A stretch of 57,792 nucleotides of DNA from Bacillota bacterium (GTDB lineage: Bacteria; Bacillota; Clostridia; Lachnospirales; Lachnospiraceae), in the NCBI GenBank assembly GCA_023387655.1, contig JAEWHR010000154.1, positions 1 through 57,792 of the forward strand. The letters run 5' to 3'. The translations under genes and the position numbers were made by a program. The first letter of the stretch is position 1, and each line of letters opens with the position of its first letter. Of the stretch, positions 50,567 to 57,792 are shown piece by piece. The notes beneath the pieces are model-generated. The model saw nothing but the letters and a program-made list of their open reading frames with translations. It was not told where the DNA came from and made no database searches.

Positions 50567-50578
50567 GATTGTAAAAAC

Positions 50579-50597
50579 AAAGTGGCTTCGCCACTTT
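50579..50597 (+). terminator. Hairpin after the P-loop gene
   Basis: AAAGTGGC (50579-50586), loop TTC, GCCACTTT (50590-50597), a perfect 8-bp stem. The T-run is within and just after the stem, so termination is likely but not ideal. Confidence 0.6.
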
Positions 50598-50604
50598 AGT
50601 TTCC

Positions 50605-50668
50605 AAAAAAGCGGTTTTGCACTTCAATTACGGAAAGATATACTCCGTAAGATAGTGTAAAACCGCTT
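50605..50668 (-). terminator. Long stem, probable terminator of the DUF378 gene on the minus strand
   Basis: Bases 50609-50623 pair with 50654-50668 (15 bp, one G-U), with an inner 7-bp stem TTACGGA/TCCGTAA (50628-50650). On the minus strand it is followed by six T residues. A third hairpin CAGTCG-TAG-CGACTG lies at 50697-50711 with TTTT on the plus strand. Confidence 0.6.
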
Positions 50669-50787
50669 CCTTTATGAAATGCTCTTTTTACTATGTCAGT
50701 CGTAGCGACTGTTTTAATAAGTGTGGCAGCGTCTGACTCATCATTGAAAATTAATGAGGCAGTTTACTGACTTTTTTTGTAATATGA

Positions 50788-50988
50788 TTACATATCATTT
50801 TTTAATCTACCAAAATAGCTTAGGGCATATAGGCCAGATATACCGACCAATGAATATATGATTCGAGCTAAAATGGTCATATTACCAAATATGAATCGTA
50901 CTAAGTCAAACTGGAAGAACCCGATTAATCCCCAGTTGATTGCGCCGATAATAACAAGAACTAGAGCAATATAATCAATAACTTTCAT
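50788..50988 (-). CDS. DUF378 small membrane protein
   Basis: This 66-residue protein has two membrane segments: MKVIDYIALVLVIIGAINWGLIGFF, with the family motif GAINWGL, and ILARIIYSLVGISGLYALSYFG. DUF378 proteins are widespread in bacteria and of unknown function. AGGAGGTGT precedes the start on the minus strand. It stands alone against the direction of neighbouring genes. A candidate promoter on the minus strand is TTGCAT/TACACT (51046-51051 and 51022-51027). Confidence 0.9.
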   Translation of the reverse strand: MKVIDYIALVLVIIGAINWGLIGFFQFDLVRFIFGNMTILARIIYSLVGISGLYALSYFGRLKNDM

Positions 50989-51093
50989 ATTTTACACCTC
51001 CTATGTGTTCTAGTTAATGGTAGTGTAAACAATCCATGGTTTTTTATGCAAAAATCAAATGGAATGAAATAGAAAAAATTTAAAGAGGTTATT

Positions 51094-52482
51094 ATGCAGC
51101 AGAATTCAAAAGTAGTTAAATTTAAAAAAAGAAGATCAATTAACATTGGCGTTATCATATTCATAATAATTCTAGTTTATACGGTGGTAAATGTGTATAT
51201 ATATTTATCGAAACCCCAGATTTCAATTTTTGAGGTTTCAGAGCAAACACTTTCTCAGGAAAATCTCCTACAGGGTGTTATAACAAGAGATGAGAAAATG
51301 ATTACTACAGACAAATCTGGTTATGTTAATTACTACTTTCGTGAAGGTGCAAGAGTTGCAAAGGATTCTACAATCTACTCTATCGATGAGAGTAAGAAGA
51401 TTTACGAAAAACTCACCGATACAACAGGCGGAATAACTTTTTCTAAGCTGGATGCATCTAGTATTCGCAAAGATATAGCAAAATATAAATATTCGTATCA
51501 GGATAGTAATTATTCGGAGGTCTATAATTTTCGAGATGATATATCAGCAAGTATTCGTAATATATTGGATGTGAATTTACTTTCCAATATGCAAGAAATA
51601 ATTAATAGTACTGGATTAAGTTCTAACTTTGGTGTTGTAAAAGCTCAACAGTCAGGAATAATTTCTTATTATTCCGATACTCTTGATGGATTAGTAGCAG
51701 ATGAAGTATCGAAAGATACATTTAACATAGATCAATACGAGAGAAAGAATTTACGTACGGGTGAAATTATTGAAAATGGTCAAAATGTGTACAAGCTTTT
51801 AACTGAGGATCATTGGAATATCGTAGCACCTATTTCCTCAGAAATAGCGGAACAATTACAAGATAGAAAAACAATTAAGTTTACCATAACTCTAGATCAA
51901 TTACAGGTAAGAGCACCTTTTACAATATATCAAAAGGGAGATTCCTGGTTTTTAAATATCTCAATGGATAAGTATGTTACTAGATATTTAAGAGAACGAT
52001 TTTTAGAGATTGAATTACAGCTAAACACAGAAATAGGTCTAAAAATACCAAAATCAGCGATTACGGAAAAAGAATTTTATATGATTCCAATTGAGTATTT
52101 TACTAACGGCGGGGACTCAGGAGAGCTTGGTTTAGTTAGAGAAGTATATAACGAAAATACCAAAACATTAGAACCTCAATTTACACCTTGTGAAATATAC
52201 TATGAAGATGATACCTATGGTTATGTAGACAAAGAAACCTTTGGATTTAATGATTATATTCTGTCAGATCAATCATCCGATAAATTCCGTATTAGTCTGG
52301 TAGGAAAACTAGAGGGAGTTTTCAATGTCAATAAAGGGTATGCAGTTTTTCGACGTATAGAAAGGCTGGATGAAAACGAGGAGTACGTGATTATTAAAAA
52401 AGGTACGAAACGAGGTCTTTCTGTGTATGACCATATTGCACTAGATGCATCTAGGGTTATCGAATCTGCTGTTATTTATTAA
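51094..52482 (+). CDS. HlyD-like membrane-fusion-type protein
   Basis: The 462 residues have a basic N-terminus, one membrane helix (about 17-38) and a long extracytoplasmic part with barrel/lipoyl-like elements (ITTDKSGYVNYYFREGARVAKDSTIYSIDESKK near 68-100). These resemble HlyD adaptor proteins. No transporter genes accompany it. Homologues occur next to yggS-sepF in Lachnospiraceae, suggesting a link to division (inference). GAGG 5 bases before ATG 51094 resembles the cassette spacing, but no hairpin is seen. Confidence 0.78.
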   Translation: MQQNSKVVKFKKRRSINIGVIIFIIILVYTVVNVYIYLSKPQISIFEVSEQTLSQENLLQGVITRDEKMITTDKSGYVNYYFREGARVAKDSTIYSIDESKKIYEKLTDTTGGITFSKLDASSIRKDIAKYKYSYQDSNYSEVYNFRDDISASIRNILDVNLLSNMQEIINSTGLSSNFGVVKAQQSGIISYYSDTLDGLVADEVSKDTFNIDQYERKNLRTGEIIENGQNVYKLLTEDHWNIVAPISSEIAEQLQDRKTIKFTITLDQLQVRAPFTIYQKGDSWFLNISMDKYVTRYLRERFLEIELQLNTEIGLKIPKSAITEKEFYMIPIEYFTNGGDSGELGLVREVYNENTKTLEPQFTPCEIYYEDDTYGYVDKETFGFNDYILSDQSSDKFRISLVGKLEGVFNVNKGYAVFRRIERLDENEEYVIIKKGTKRGLSVYDHIALDASRVIESAVIY

Positions 52483-52547
52483 AATAAATACTTCATATTG
52501 AAAGATAGTATTGTATTATGTGCTATGATATTAGGATAACCTAAGAT

Positions 52548-52574
52548 GCGTAACAATGTGTGCTGGAATGGAGG
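52548..52574 (+). promoter_or_regulatory. Hairpin-SD start cassette of yggS
   Basis: GCGTA (52548-52552), loop ACAATG, TGTGC (52559-52563; two G-U pairs), then GGAATGGAGG (52565-52574) and 5 bases to ATG 52580. A separate TTAGG-ATAA-CCTAA hairpin lies just before (52531-52544). The motif ATG is in frame (M-E-D-F-M). Confidence 0.6.
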
Positions 52575-52579
52575 ATTTT

Positions 52580-53377
52580 ATGATACAAGACAATATAACA
52601 AAAGTATTAGAAAATATTGAAGCAGCATGTAAGAGAAGTCATCGCTCAAAAGAGGAAGTAACTTTAATTGCGGTTAGTAAAACAAAGCCTATTGAATTGT
52701 TAAAAGAGGCCTATGAAGCTGGAATTAGAGAATTCGGAGAAAACAAGGTTCAGGAATTATGTGATAAATGTGAAAAATCAAGCTTTTTAACACAGCTAAG
52801 TAATGATTGCAAGGATAAAGAAGAAAAGTTTTTTCAGAATGTTAATAATCAACCAGAGTCACCTATATTACAAGTGGATAATACTTTCAATGATATTCAT
52901 TGGCACATGATAGGGCATTTGCAGAGAAATAAAGTAAAATATATTGTAGATAAAGTAAAGTTAATCCACTCTGTTGACTCCCTGCGTTTGGCAGAGCAAA
53001 TTGATATTGAGGCTAAGAAAAAAGGAGTCTTAGTCGATATATTAATTGAGATAAACATTGCTTTAGAAGAATCGAAATTTGGTGTCAAACCAAGTGAGGC
53101 AGAAGCGTTAATCCGTGAGATTTCAGGCTTATCCTCGATACGTGTCAAAGGTTTAATGACAGTGGCACCTTATACAGAAAATGCTGAGGAAAATAGAACC
53201 TATTTTAAAAAAATGCACCAATTATATGTTGACATCAAAGAAAAAAACATTGATAATGTAACTATGAATATACTTTCGATGGGAATGACCGGTGACTATG
53301 AGGTAGCAATTGAAGAAGGCTCTACCATGGTTCGCGTGGGAACCGGTATCTTTGGGGAGCGCAATTATAGCAAATAA
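52580..53377 (+). CDS. yggS: PLP homeostasis protein YggS/YlmE
   Basis: This family (PROSC/PLPBP) binds pyridoxal phosphate without known catalysis and helps keep PLP and amino-acid pools stable. The 265 residues show the PLP lysine in LIAVSKTKP, FGENKVQEL, HMIGHLQRNKVKYI, and MSMGMTGDYEVAIEEGSTMVRVGTGIFG. An extra stretch of about 35-40 residues separates NKVQEL from WHMIGHLQ. ATG 52580 is set by the cassette spacing. It precedes sepF, as in Gram-positives. Confidence 0.95.
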   Translation: MIQDNITKVLENIEAACKRSHRSKEEVTLIAVSKTKPIELLKEAYEAGIREFGENKVQELCDKCEKSSFLTQLSNDCKDKEEKFFQNVNNQPESPILQVDNTFNDIHWHMIGHLQRNKVKYIVDKVKLIHSVDSLRLAEQIDIEAKKKGVLVDILIEINIALEESKFGVKPSEAEALIREISGLSSIRVKGLMTVAPYTENAEENRTYFKKMHQLYVDIKEKNIDNVTMNILSMGMTGDYEVAIEEGSTMVRVGTGIFGERNYSK

Positions 53378-53398
53378 ATAAGATTAGGAGATTGTGCT

Positions 53399-54019
53399 AT
53401 GGCAAATTTATTTAAAAATATTTTGGATTCCTTAAAGCTGACAGATGATGATGATTTAGATGATTATGATGATTACGTAAGCGAACTAGAGGAGAAAGAA
53501 CGAAAAAAAGCAGAAAGACAAGAACAGAGACAAGCTGTAAGACAGGAAAAGAAGACATTTTCTTCTCAAAGATCGTTAGTTTCTGAGGAAGTTCCAGCAA
53601 GTAACCCATCTAGGCTATCAAGCACTTCTGGAACGACAGATTTTGCAGACTTAAGAAAAGAACGCTCCCAGCGTATAGAAAAGAATAATGTTAGTAAAGT
53701 AGTCCCAATTAGAAGTCCACAAAAAGGGTTAGAAGTATGTATTATGAAGCCGACAAGTTTTGAGGATTCACAAGATATCTGTGACATGCTATTATCGGGA
53801 CGTGCTGCAGTTATTAATTTAGAAGGATTTGATGTAGACCTTGCTCAGCGTGTTATGGATTTTGTTTCTGGTGCAGTATATGCTTTAAATGGAAAATTGC
53901 ATCAGATTTCAAGTTATATCTTTATTATTTCACCAGATTCTGTAGATATTTCGGGTGATTATTTGGATTTGATTCGTCAGAATGGATTTGAAGTACCAAC
54001 TTTAAATAAGGATTTTTAA
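53399..54019 (+). CDS. sepF: Cell division protein SepF
   Basis: SepF polymerises into rings and tethers FtsZ to the membrane. The 206 residues begin with a membrane-binding amphipathic helix (MANLFKNILDSLKL), followed by an acidic/charged linker (about 16-105). The conserved C-terminal domain (about 110-195) has MKPTSFEDSQDICDMLLSGRAAVINLEGFDVDLAQRVMDFVSGAVYAL. TTAGGAG precedes ATG 53399. The stop is one base from the yggT start. Confidence 0.95.
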   Translation: MANLFKNILDSLKLTDDDDLDDYDDYVSELEEKERKKAERQEQRQAVRQEKKTFSSQRSLVSEEVPASNPSRLSSTSGTTDFADLRKERSQRIEKNNVSKVVPIRSPQKGLEVCIMKPTSFEDSQDICDMLLSGRAAVINLEGFDVDLAQRVMDFVSGAVYALNGKLHQISSYIFIISPDSVDISGDYLDLIRQNGFEVPTLNKDF

Positions 54020-54020
54020 G

Positions 54021-54281
54021 ATGGTACCTTTAGGTCAGTTATTAACGAAGTCTTTTTCAATCTTTTTTACGATATTACAATCTTTTTTATTGATACAGAT
54101 TTTCGTTGATATGTTTTCTGTTTCTCTAATTAAAAAAATGCTGAGATTTGTATTGGATCCGATTTTGAATCCAATAAGAATGTTATTAAGTCATTCTAGT
54201 TTTTTTACAGCAATTATGGATTTATCGCCGATTATTGCTTTTCTTATCTTATCATATTTACAGCAGCTTATCGGAGCCTAA
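54021..54281 (+). CDS. YggT family membrane protein
   Basis: This 86-residue protein has two membrane segments (about 14-32 and 67-83) around the central family motif LDPILNPIRMLL. YggT proteins sit in the division cluster of many bacteria. Their precise role is unclear, though osmotic and septal functions have been proposed. The start follows the sepF stop by one base, so translation is coupled. The ribosome site is weak. Confidence 0.9.
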   Translation: MVPLGQLLTKSFSIFFTILQSFLLIQIFVDMFSVSLIKKMLRFVLDPILNPIRMLLSHSSFFTAIMDLSPIIAFLILSYLQQLIGA

Positions 54282-54346
54282 AAGATGTGTGTCTAATTAA
54301 TCTTGATAAACTTTAAAAATGGTCAATGTGAAGGAATAGGGTTATT

Positions 54347-55138
54347 ATGAATTTAGAGAAAGAAGAGCTCTTATTTCGCAAGATTATATTAGAATCAGCG
54401 AAAAGTGCTTATCATAAAGAGATATGCGTATATACTGATTTCTTAAACTTAAATGAAATCAGTATATTTCATAGTATGGAGAAAGAGTTACCCTTGCTAG
54501 CTTACTCGATGTATGGTGGATATGAAAGTGCGGAAAGGGTTCGTATCTGTTTTCATGGAAATCGTACGAAAGAACATGGAAATATCTTATTGCAAACAGA
54601 TGAAAAAAACGATTACCCTATTGAATGTCTTAGAATCTACCCAGCAAATGAGAAATTTGCACAGGAGCTCGATCATAGAGATTATTTAGGAGCGATTCTA
54701 AATGTAGGTATTGAACGTTCCAAACTTGGTGACATCTTAGTGAGGGAAAAAGAGGCTTTTTGTTATTGTGATGCACTGCTAAGTGAATTTATTCAAACAA
54801 GTCTTGGCAAAGTAAGACACAATATCGTTCGTGTTGAAGTGATAAAACCAGAAGTAGTACAAGCCACAGTATCCTTTAAAGAAGTAACCGGTAGTGTTGC
54901 TTCTTTTCGTTTGGATTCCCTTATAGCACTTGCTTTTCGTACTTCAAGAAGTAGTATTACAGGTTTAATTTCAGGCGAAAAGGTATTTGTCAATGCAAGA
55001 TTGGTAACATCCAATAGTTATATGTTAAAACCTGATGATATTGTTTCCGTTCGTGGTTTCGGTAAATTCAAGGTGAAAGAACAAGGCGGTATGTCAAAAA
55101 AAGGTAGGATATACGCAACATTATCTATATACCAATAG
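54347..55138 (+). CDS. ylmH: S4-domain RNA-binding protein YlmH
   Basis: YlmH is an S4 protein of the division cluster. The family is linked to ribosome quality control and binding of peptidyl-tRNA-carrying 50S subunits. The 263 residues have an N-terminal domain and a C-terminal S4 domain (about 182-245; FRLDSLIALAFRTSRSSITGLISGEKVFVNARLVTSNSYMLKPDDIVSVRGFGKF). GGAATAGGG lies 5 bases before ATG 54347, close to the start-cassette pattern but without a strong stem. Confidence 0.93.
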   Translation: MNLEKEELLFRKIILESAKSAYHKEICVYTDFLNLNEISIFHSMEKELPLLAYSMYGGYESAERVRICFHGNRTKEHGNILLQTDEKNDYPIECLRIYPANEKFAQELDHRDYLGAILNVGIERSKLGDILVREKEAFCYCDALLSEFIQTSLGKVRHNIVRVEVIKPEVVQATVSFKEVTGSVASFRLDSLIALAFRTSRSSITGLISGEKVFVNARLVTSNSYMLKPDDIVSVRGFGKFKVKEQGGMSKKGRIYATLSIYQ

Positions 55139-55150
55139 GAGGAATAGGAT

Positions 55151-56044
55151 ATGATTACACCAATAGAAATACAAAGTAAAACCTTCAAATCCGGTGGACT
55201 TGGGTATGACAAGAAAGATGTTGATGCATTCTTTCGTGAGGTATTGTTAAGTTACGAACAGATATATCGTGAAAATATGGAGATGAAAGATAAAATCTCA
55301 GTCTTAACAGAAGGAATTCAATACTACAAAACGATTGAAAAAACGTTGCAAAAAGCTTTGATTCTTGCAGAAAAAACAGCTGAAGATACAAAAGCTCAAG
55401 CACTTGTTACAGCAAAAAACATCGAAAACGAGGCTATGACAAGATCACAGCTTATTGTAGCGGATGCCAAAAACGAATTGGAACGTATACATGCTCAAAC
55501 AGTTGGTCTATTACAACAATATGAGAAATATAAATTACAATTTAAGAATCTAGCAGCTGCTCAAATAGAATTATTAGAAAATGAATGTTTTGACATCAGT
55601 CTCGCAAAAATTGAAACCTTTGTCACCCTAAAAGAGAAGGATGAGAATGTTACTAAGATAGAGAACAAAGATATGAATTCTAAGGCTCCTAGTCAAACAT
55701 CGATAGCTTCGGATAATTATAAAGGTAAGAATTCAATACCTCCAGTTACAAACAAGAGTAATAAATATGATCGTGGAGTTGGAAATAAGAATCAAAATAA
55801 GAATCATAATATAAATAATAAAAATCATAATTATAATGCGAATAAAAACAGCCATATAAAGAATCAATATCAAAATAATGAGAGAGATTATATGGAATCC
55901 ATAGAGCAAGTCAGTGCTTCAAGTGAAGAAATCACAATGGAGGAATATAATGAGTTAATGAAAGGAACGTCTTCTCATACAAAAAATGGGGAAGAACATC
56001 AAGAAGAATTTTCCTTTATTAATCTTGAAGATGACGAAGATTAG
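55151..56044 (+). CDS. divIVA: DivIVA-type polar/septal coiled-coil protein
   Basis: DivIVA binds curved membranes at septa and poles. The 297 residues show the N-terminal membrane-binding domain (MITPIEIQSKTFKSGGLGYDKKDVDAFFREVL), a coiled coil (about 30-155, with a regular Ala/Glu/Lys pattern) and an unusual Asn/Lys/His-rich low-complexity region (about 195-245). An acidic C-terminus ends the protein (EEHQEEFSFINLEDDED). GGAGGAATAGG precedes ATG 55151. It coexists here with a full Min system. Confidence 0.93.
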   Translation: MITPIEIQSKTFKSGGLGYDKKDVDAFFREVLLSYEQIYRENMEMKDKISVLTEGIQYYKTIEKTLQKALILAEKTAEDTKAQALVTAKNIENEAMTRSQLIVADAKNELERIHAQTVGLLQQYEKYKLQFKNLAAAQIELLENECFDISLAKIETFVTLKEKDENVTKIENKDMNSKAPSQTSIASDNYKGKNSIPPVTNKSNKYDRGVGNKNQNKNHNINNKNHNYNANKNSHIKNQYQNNERDYMESIEQVSASSEEITMEEYNELMKGTSSHTKNGEEHQEEFSFINLEDDED

Positions 56045-56058
56045 GGAGGAAAATCACT

Positions 56059-57162
56059 ATGCTTGATTTGTATGATAGACTGGAAGTAAAGTATAAAGAG
56101 AAACCATGCTATGATATTGTTCTAAAAAATTCATATGTGGATTTAATAGAAGAAGTGAAAGCTCTTGATTTAAAAAATAGAAAGCTTTGTATTGTTACAG
56201 ATAGTAATGTTGAGCTTTATTATCTTAAGGGGATAGAGAATCTTGTCAAAGATTATACCGGTAAAGTGGTATCCTTTGTTTTTCCAGCAGGTGAAGATAA
56301 TAAAAATCTAGAGACAGTACAACAACTATATGAGTATTTAATTCAGGAGAGTTTCGATCGAAAGGATGTTTTATTAGCACTTGGTGGCGGTGTAGTAGGA
56401 GATTTAACGGGTTATACTGCCGCGACCTATTTAAGAGGAATACGTTTTTTACAGGTACCTACCTCACTTTTGGCAATGGTTGACTCTAGCATCGGTGGGA
56501 AAACAGGAGTTGATTTTAAAGCATATAAAAATATGGTTGGAGCATTTTATATGCCATCCTGTGTTTATATGAATTTAGAATGCTTAAAAACTTTAAATGA
56601 ACGAGTTTATCTTTCTGGTATGGGTGAAATAATAAAGCATGGATTAATTCAGGATAAGGCTTATTATGAATGGCTAAAAGAGAATAGGGAAGCGATTGTA
56701 TTAAGAGACGTTAATGTTTTACGAAAAATGGTAGGTCGAAGCTGTGAAATAAAACGTACCGTGGTAGAAAAAGATCCCCATGAACAAATGGAGCGAGCAT
56801 GGCTTAATTTTGGACATACGATAGGACATGCAGTAGAAAAATGGATGGAATTTACCCTTTTACATGGAGAGTGTGTAGCAATTGGTATGGCTGCTGCATC
56901 TTATCTTTCCTTCCAAAGAGGTTATTTAACGAAAGAGGAACATGATGATATTTTATCTACAATAGAAGCGTTTCAACTACCAGTTCAAGTGAAAAAATTA
57001 AAGGTAGATAATATTTTAGAAGCATTAAAGCGTGATAAAAAAATGGATGCAGGACAAATTAAATTCATATTACTTAAAAATATTGGAGAAGCATTCATCG
57101 ACACAACAATATCTCATGAAGAGCTAATTATGGCAATTGAGTACATTATGGAAGAAAGGTAA
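56059..57162 (+). CDS. aroB: 3-dehydroquinate synthase
   Basis: AroB converts DAHP to 3-dehydroquinate in the shikimate pathway. The 367 residues contain the NAD-binding GGGVVGDLTGYTAATYLRGIRFLQVPTSLLAMVDSSIGGKTGVDF, the metal site with GMGEIIKHGLI, and HTIGHAVE and LLHGECVAIGMAAAS. Length is standard. It lies between divIVA and lspA with spacings of 14 and 6 bases, so it appears to be co-transcribed with the division cluster. GGGAGGAAAATC precedes ATG 56059. Confidence 0.97.
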   Translation: MLDLYDRLEVKYKEKPCYDIVLKNSYVDLIEEVKALDLKNRKLCIVTDSNVELYYLKGIENLVKDYTGKVVSFVFPAGEDNKNLETVQQLYEYLIQESFDRKDVLLALGGGVVGDLTGYTAATYLRGIRFLQVPTSLLAMVDSSIGGKTGVDFKAYKNMVGAFYMPSCVYMNLECLKTLNERVYLSGMGEIIKHGLIQDKAYYEWLKENREAIVLRDVNVLRKMVGRSCEIKRTVVEKDPHEQMERAWLNFGHTIGHAVEKWMEFTLLHGECVAIGMAAASYLSFQRGYLTKEEHDDILSTIEAFQLPVQVKKLKVDNILEALKRDKKMDAGQIKFILLKNIGEAFIDTTISHEELIMAIEYIMEER

Positions 57163-57168
57163 CTTAGG

Positions 57169-57705
57169 ATGGAACAGGAGAATATATTATCGAAAAAGAC
57201 TTACGTTAAGTATGGTATGTTGTTTGTGATACTGCTTGTCCTTGATCAGATTACAAAATATTTCGCAAAGTTACAATTTGCAGATGGAGATTCACTTGTC
57301 ATAATACCCAAGGTACTAAAATTGATCTATCATGAAAATGATGGTGCGGCTTGGGGGATATTTAGTGGAAGAGCTTATCTTTTAACCTGTATAACTGTGA
57401 TCGCTGTTATTGTTATGACGTATATTTTTTTTAAATTACCAAGAATTAAAAAATATAATGCAATACGTTATATCCTAGTTTTTATAGCTGCAGGAGCTGC
57501 AGGTAATAATTTAATTGATCGAATTTTATTTGGTCATGTCATAGATTTTATTTATTTTGAGTTAATCGATTTTCCAGTGTTTAATGTTGCAGATATCTAC
57601 ATTACATGTTCAACAGTGCTGTTTGCAATATTACTTTTATTTTATTATAAAGATGATGATTTTGCATTCTTAGGTAAAAAGAAGAAACAAGATAATTTAA
57701 AATAA
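57169..57705 (+). CDS. lspA: Lipoprotein signal peptidase (signal peptidase II)
   Basis: LspA cleaves lipoprotein signals after lipid attachment. The 178 residues have four membrane helices and the catalytic Asp pair: one in GAAGNNLIDRILFGHVIDFI and one in FNVADIYITCS. The tail is very basic (KKKKQDNLK), and the DNA coding it is repeated downstream. It follows aroB by 6 bases and completes the division cluster. The window contains at least two lipoproteins as potential substrates. Confidence 0.95.
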   Translation: MEQENILSKKTYVKYGMLFVILLVLDQITKYFAKLQFADGDSLVIIPKVLKLIYHENDGAAWGIFSGRAYLLTCITVIAVIVMTYIFFKLPRIKKYNAIRYILVFIAAGAAGNNLIDRILFGHVIDFIYFELIDFPVFNVADIYITCSTVLFAILLLFYYKDDDFAFLGKKKKQDNLK

Positions 57706-57792
57706 TTAACTACAAATAAGATATAAGATAATTCAAAATAATTAAATAAAAAGAAGAAACAAGATTCAAAATAATTAAATAAAAAGAAGAAA
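57675..57792 (+). repeat. Tandem repeats derived from the lspA 3' end, running to the window edge
   Basis: TAAAAAGAAGAAACAAGAT and a following ATAATTAA tail occur in lspA itself (57675-57709), again from 57746, and a third time from 57779 where the window ends. The last two are spaced by 33 bases. A partial copy lacking the front half lies at 57721-57745. Confidence 0.75.

Noticed and set aside
1..57792. tRNA, rRNA, prophage or insertion-sequence content
   Set aside because: No cloverleaf with a typical T-arm, no rRNA-like stretch, and no transposase, integrase or phage structural protein was recognised on reading the window.

Overview
This window looks like chromosomal core genome from a low-GC, Gram-positive, spore-forming Clostridia member, most likely Lachnospiraceae. 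The reasons are the AT-rich sequence, strong AGGAGG-type ribosome sites, SpoIVA, Clostridia-type gene order (ylxM-ffh-rpsP-khpA-rimM-trmD; der-plsY-gpsA-spoIVA; mreBCD-PBP2-minCDE-rodA; yggS-sepF-yggT-ylmH-divIVA-lspA), a monoderm envelope set with two lipoproteins, and DUF4321, DUF378 and HlyD-like proteins common in that family. The species assignment is inference. I see no phage, insertion sequence, CRISPR array, rRNA or tRNA.

Layout. 1-544: the end of an unrecognised gene and a VOC-fold protein. 0.8-5.1 kb: SRP and ribosome/tRNA maturation genes (ylxM, ffh, rpsP, khpA, rimM, trmD). 5.3-9.3 kb: a MATE efflux pump behind a promoter-terminator leader, and a two-gene ABC exporter; these sit between trmD and rplS. 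9.3-14.1 kb: rplS with an L19-type leader, then lepB, rbgA, rnhB, an FlhB-tail protein, yraN and pgeF. 14.3-18.4 kb, minus strand: YtaF-like membrane protein, PRPP synthase, and an ABC ATPase plus substrate-binding lipoprotein without a permease. 18.5-27.7 kb: sirohaem reductase, DUF512 radical-SAM protein, der, plsY, gpsA, an RpiB-like isomerase, udk and spoIVA. 28-31.5 kb: a secreted SH3/NlpC-P60 hydrolase, a membrane-anchored MutS-like ATPase and rnhA. 31.5-40 kb: mutS, mutL, miaA, ynbB-like, DUF4321 and radC. 40-50 kb: the shape/division block mreBCD, PBP2, minCDE, rodA, then mgsA and a carboxypeptidase. 50-57.8 kb: a small P-loop protein, DUF378, a HlyD-like protein, yggS, sepF, yggT, ylmH, divIVA, aroB and lspA.

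The strongest unexplained signal is a recurring translation-start cassette. A short hairpin of variable sequence directly abuts an extended Shine-Dalgarno block (consensus RGAAtgGAGG), almost always exactly 5 nt before the start codon. I count 13 examples, nearly all inside operons (ffh, rimM, the FlhB-tail gene, pgeF, der, gpsA, rnhA, mutS, DUF4321, radC, mreC, the carboxypeptidase, yggS). Stem sequences differ while pairing is kept in most of them, and the AUG inside the motif is in frame with the downstream gene, so it can mislead start calling.

Other regulatory structures also stand out. spoIVA has a sigma-E-like promoter placed so that only read-through mRNA carries a 16-bp hairpin covering its ribosome site. 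The MATE pump has a consensus promoter followed by an intrinsic terminator inside its leader. Three hairpin-forming tandem repeats lie between rimM and trmD. The first ylxM promoter has repeated TGTAAAGAAAAT elements and two competing hairpins.
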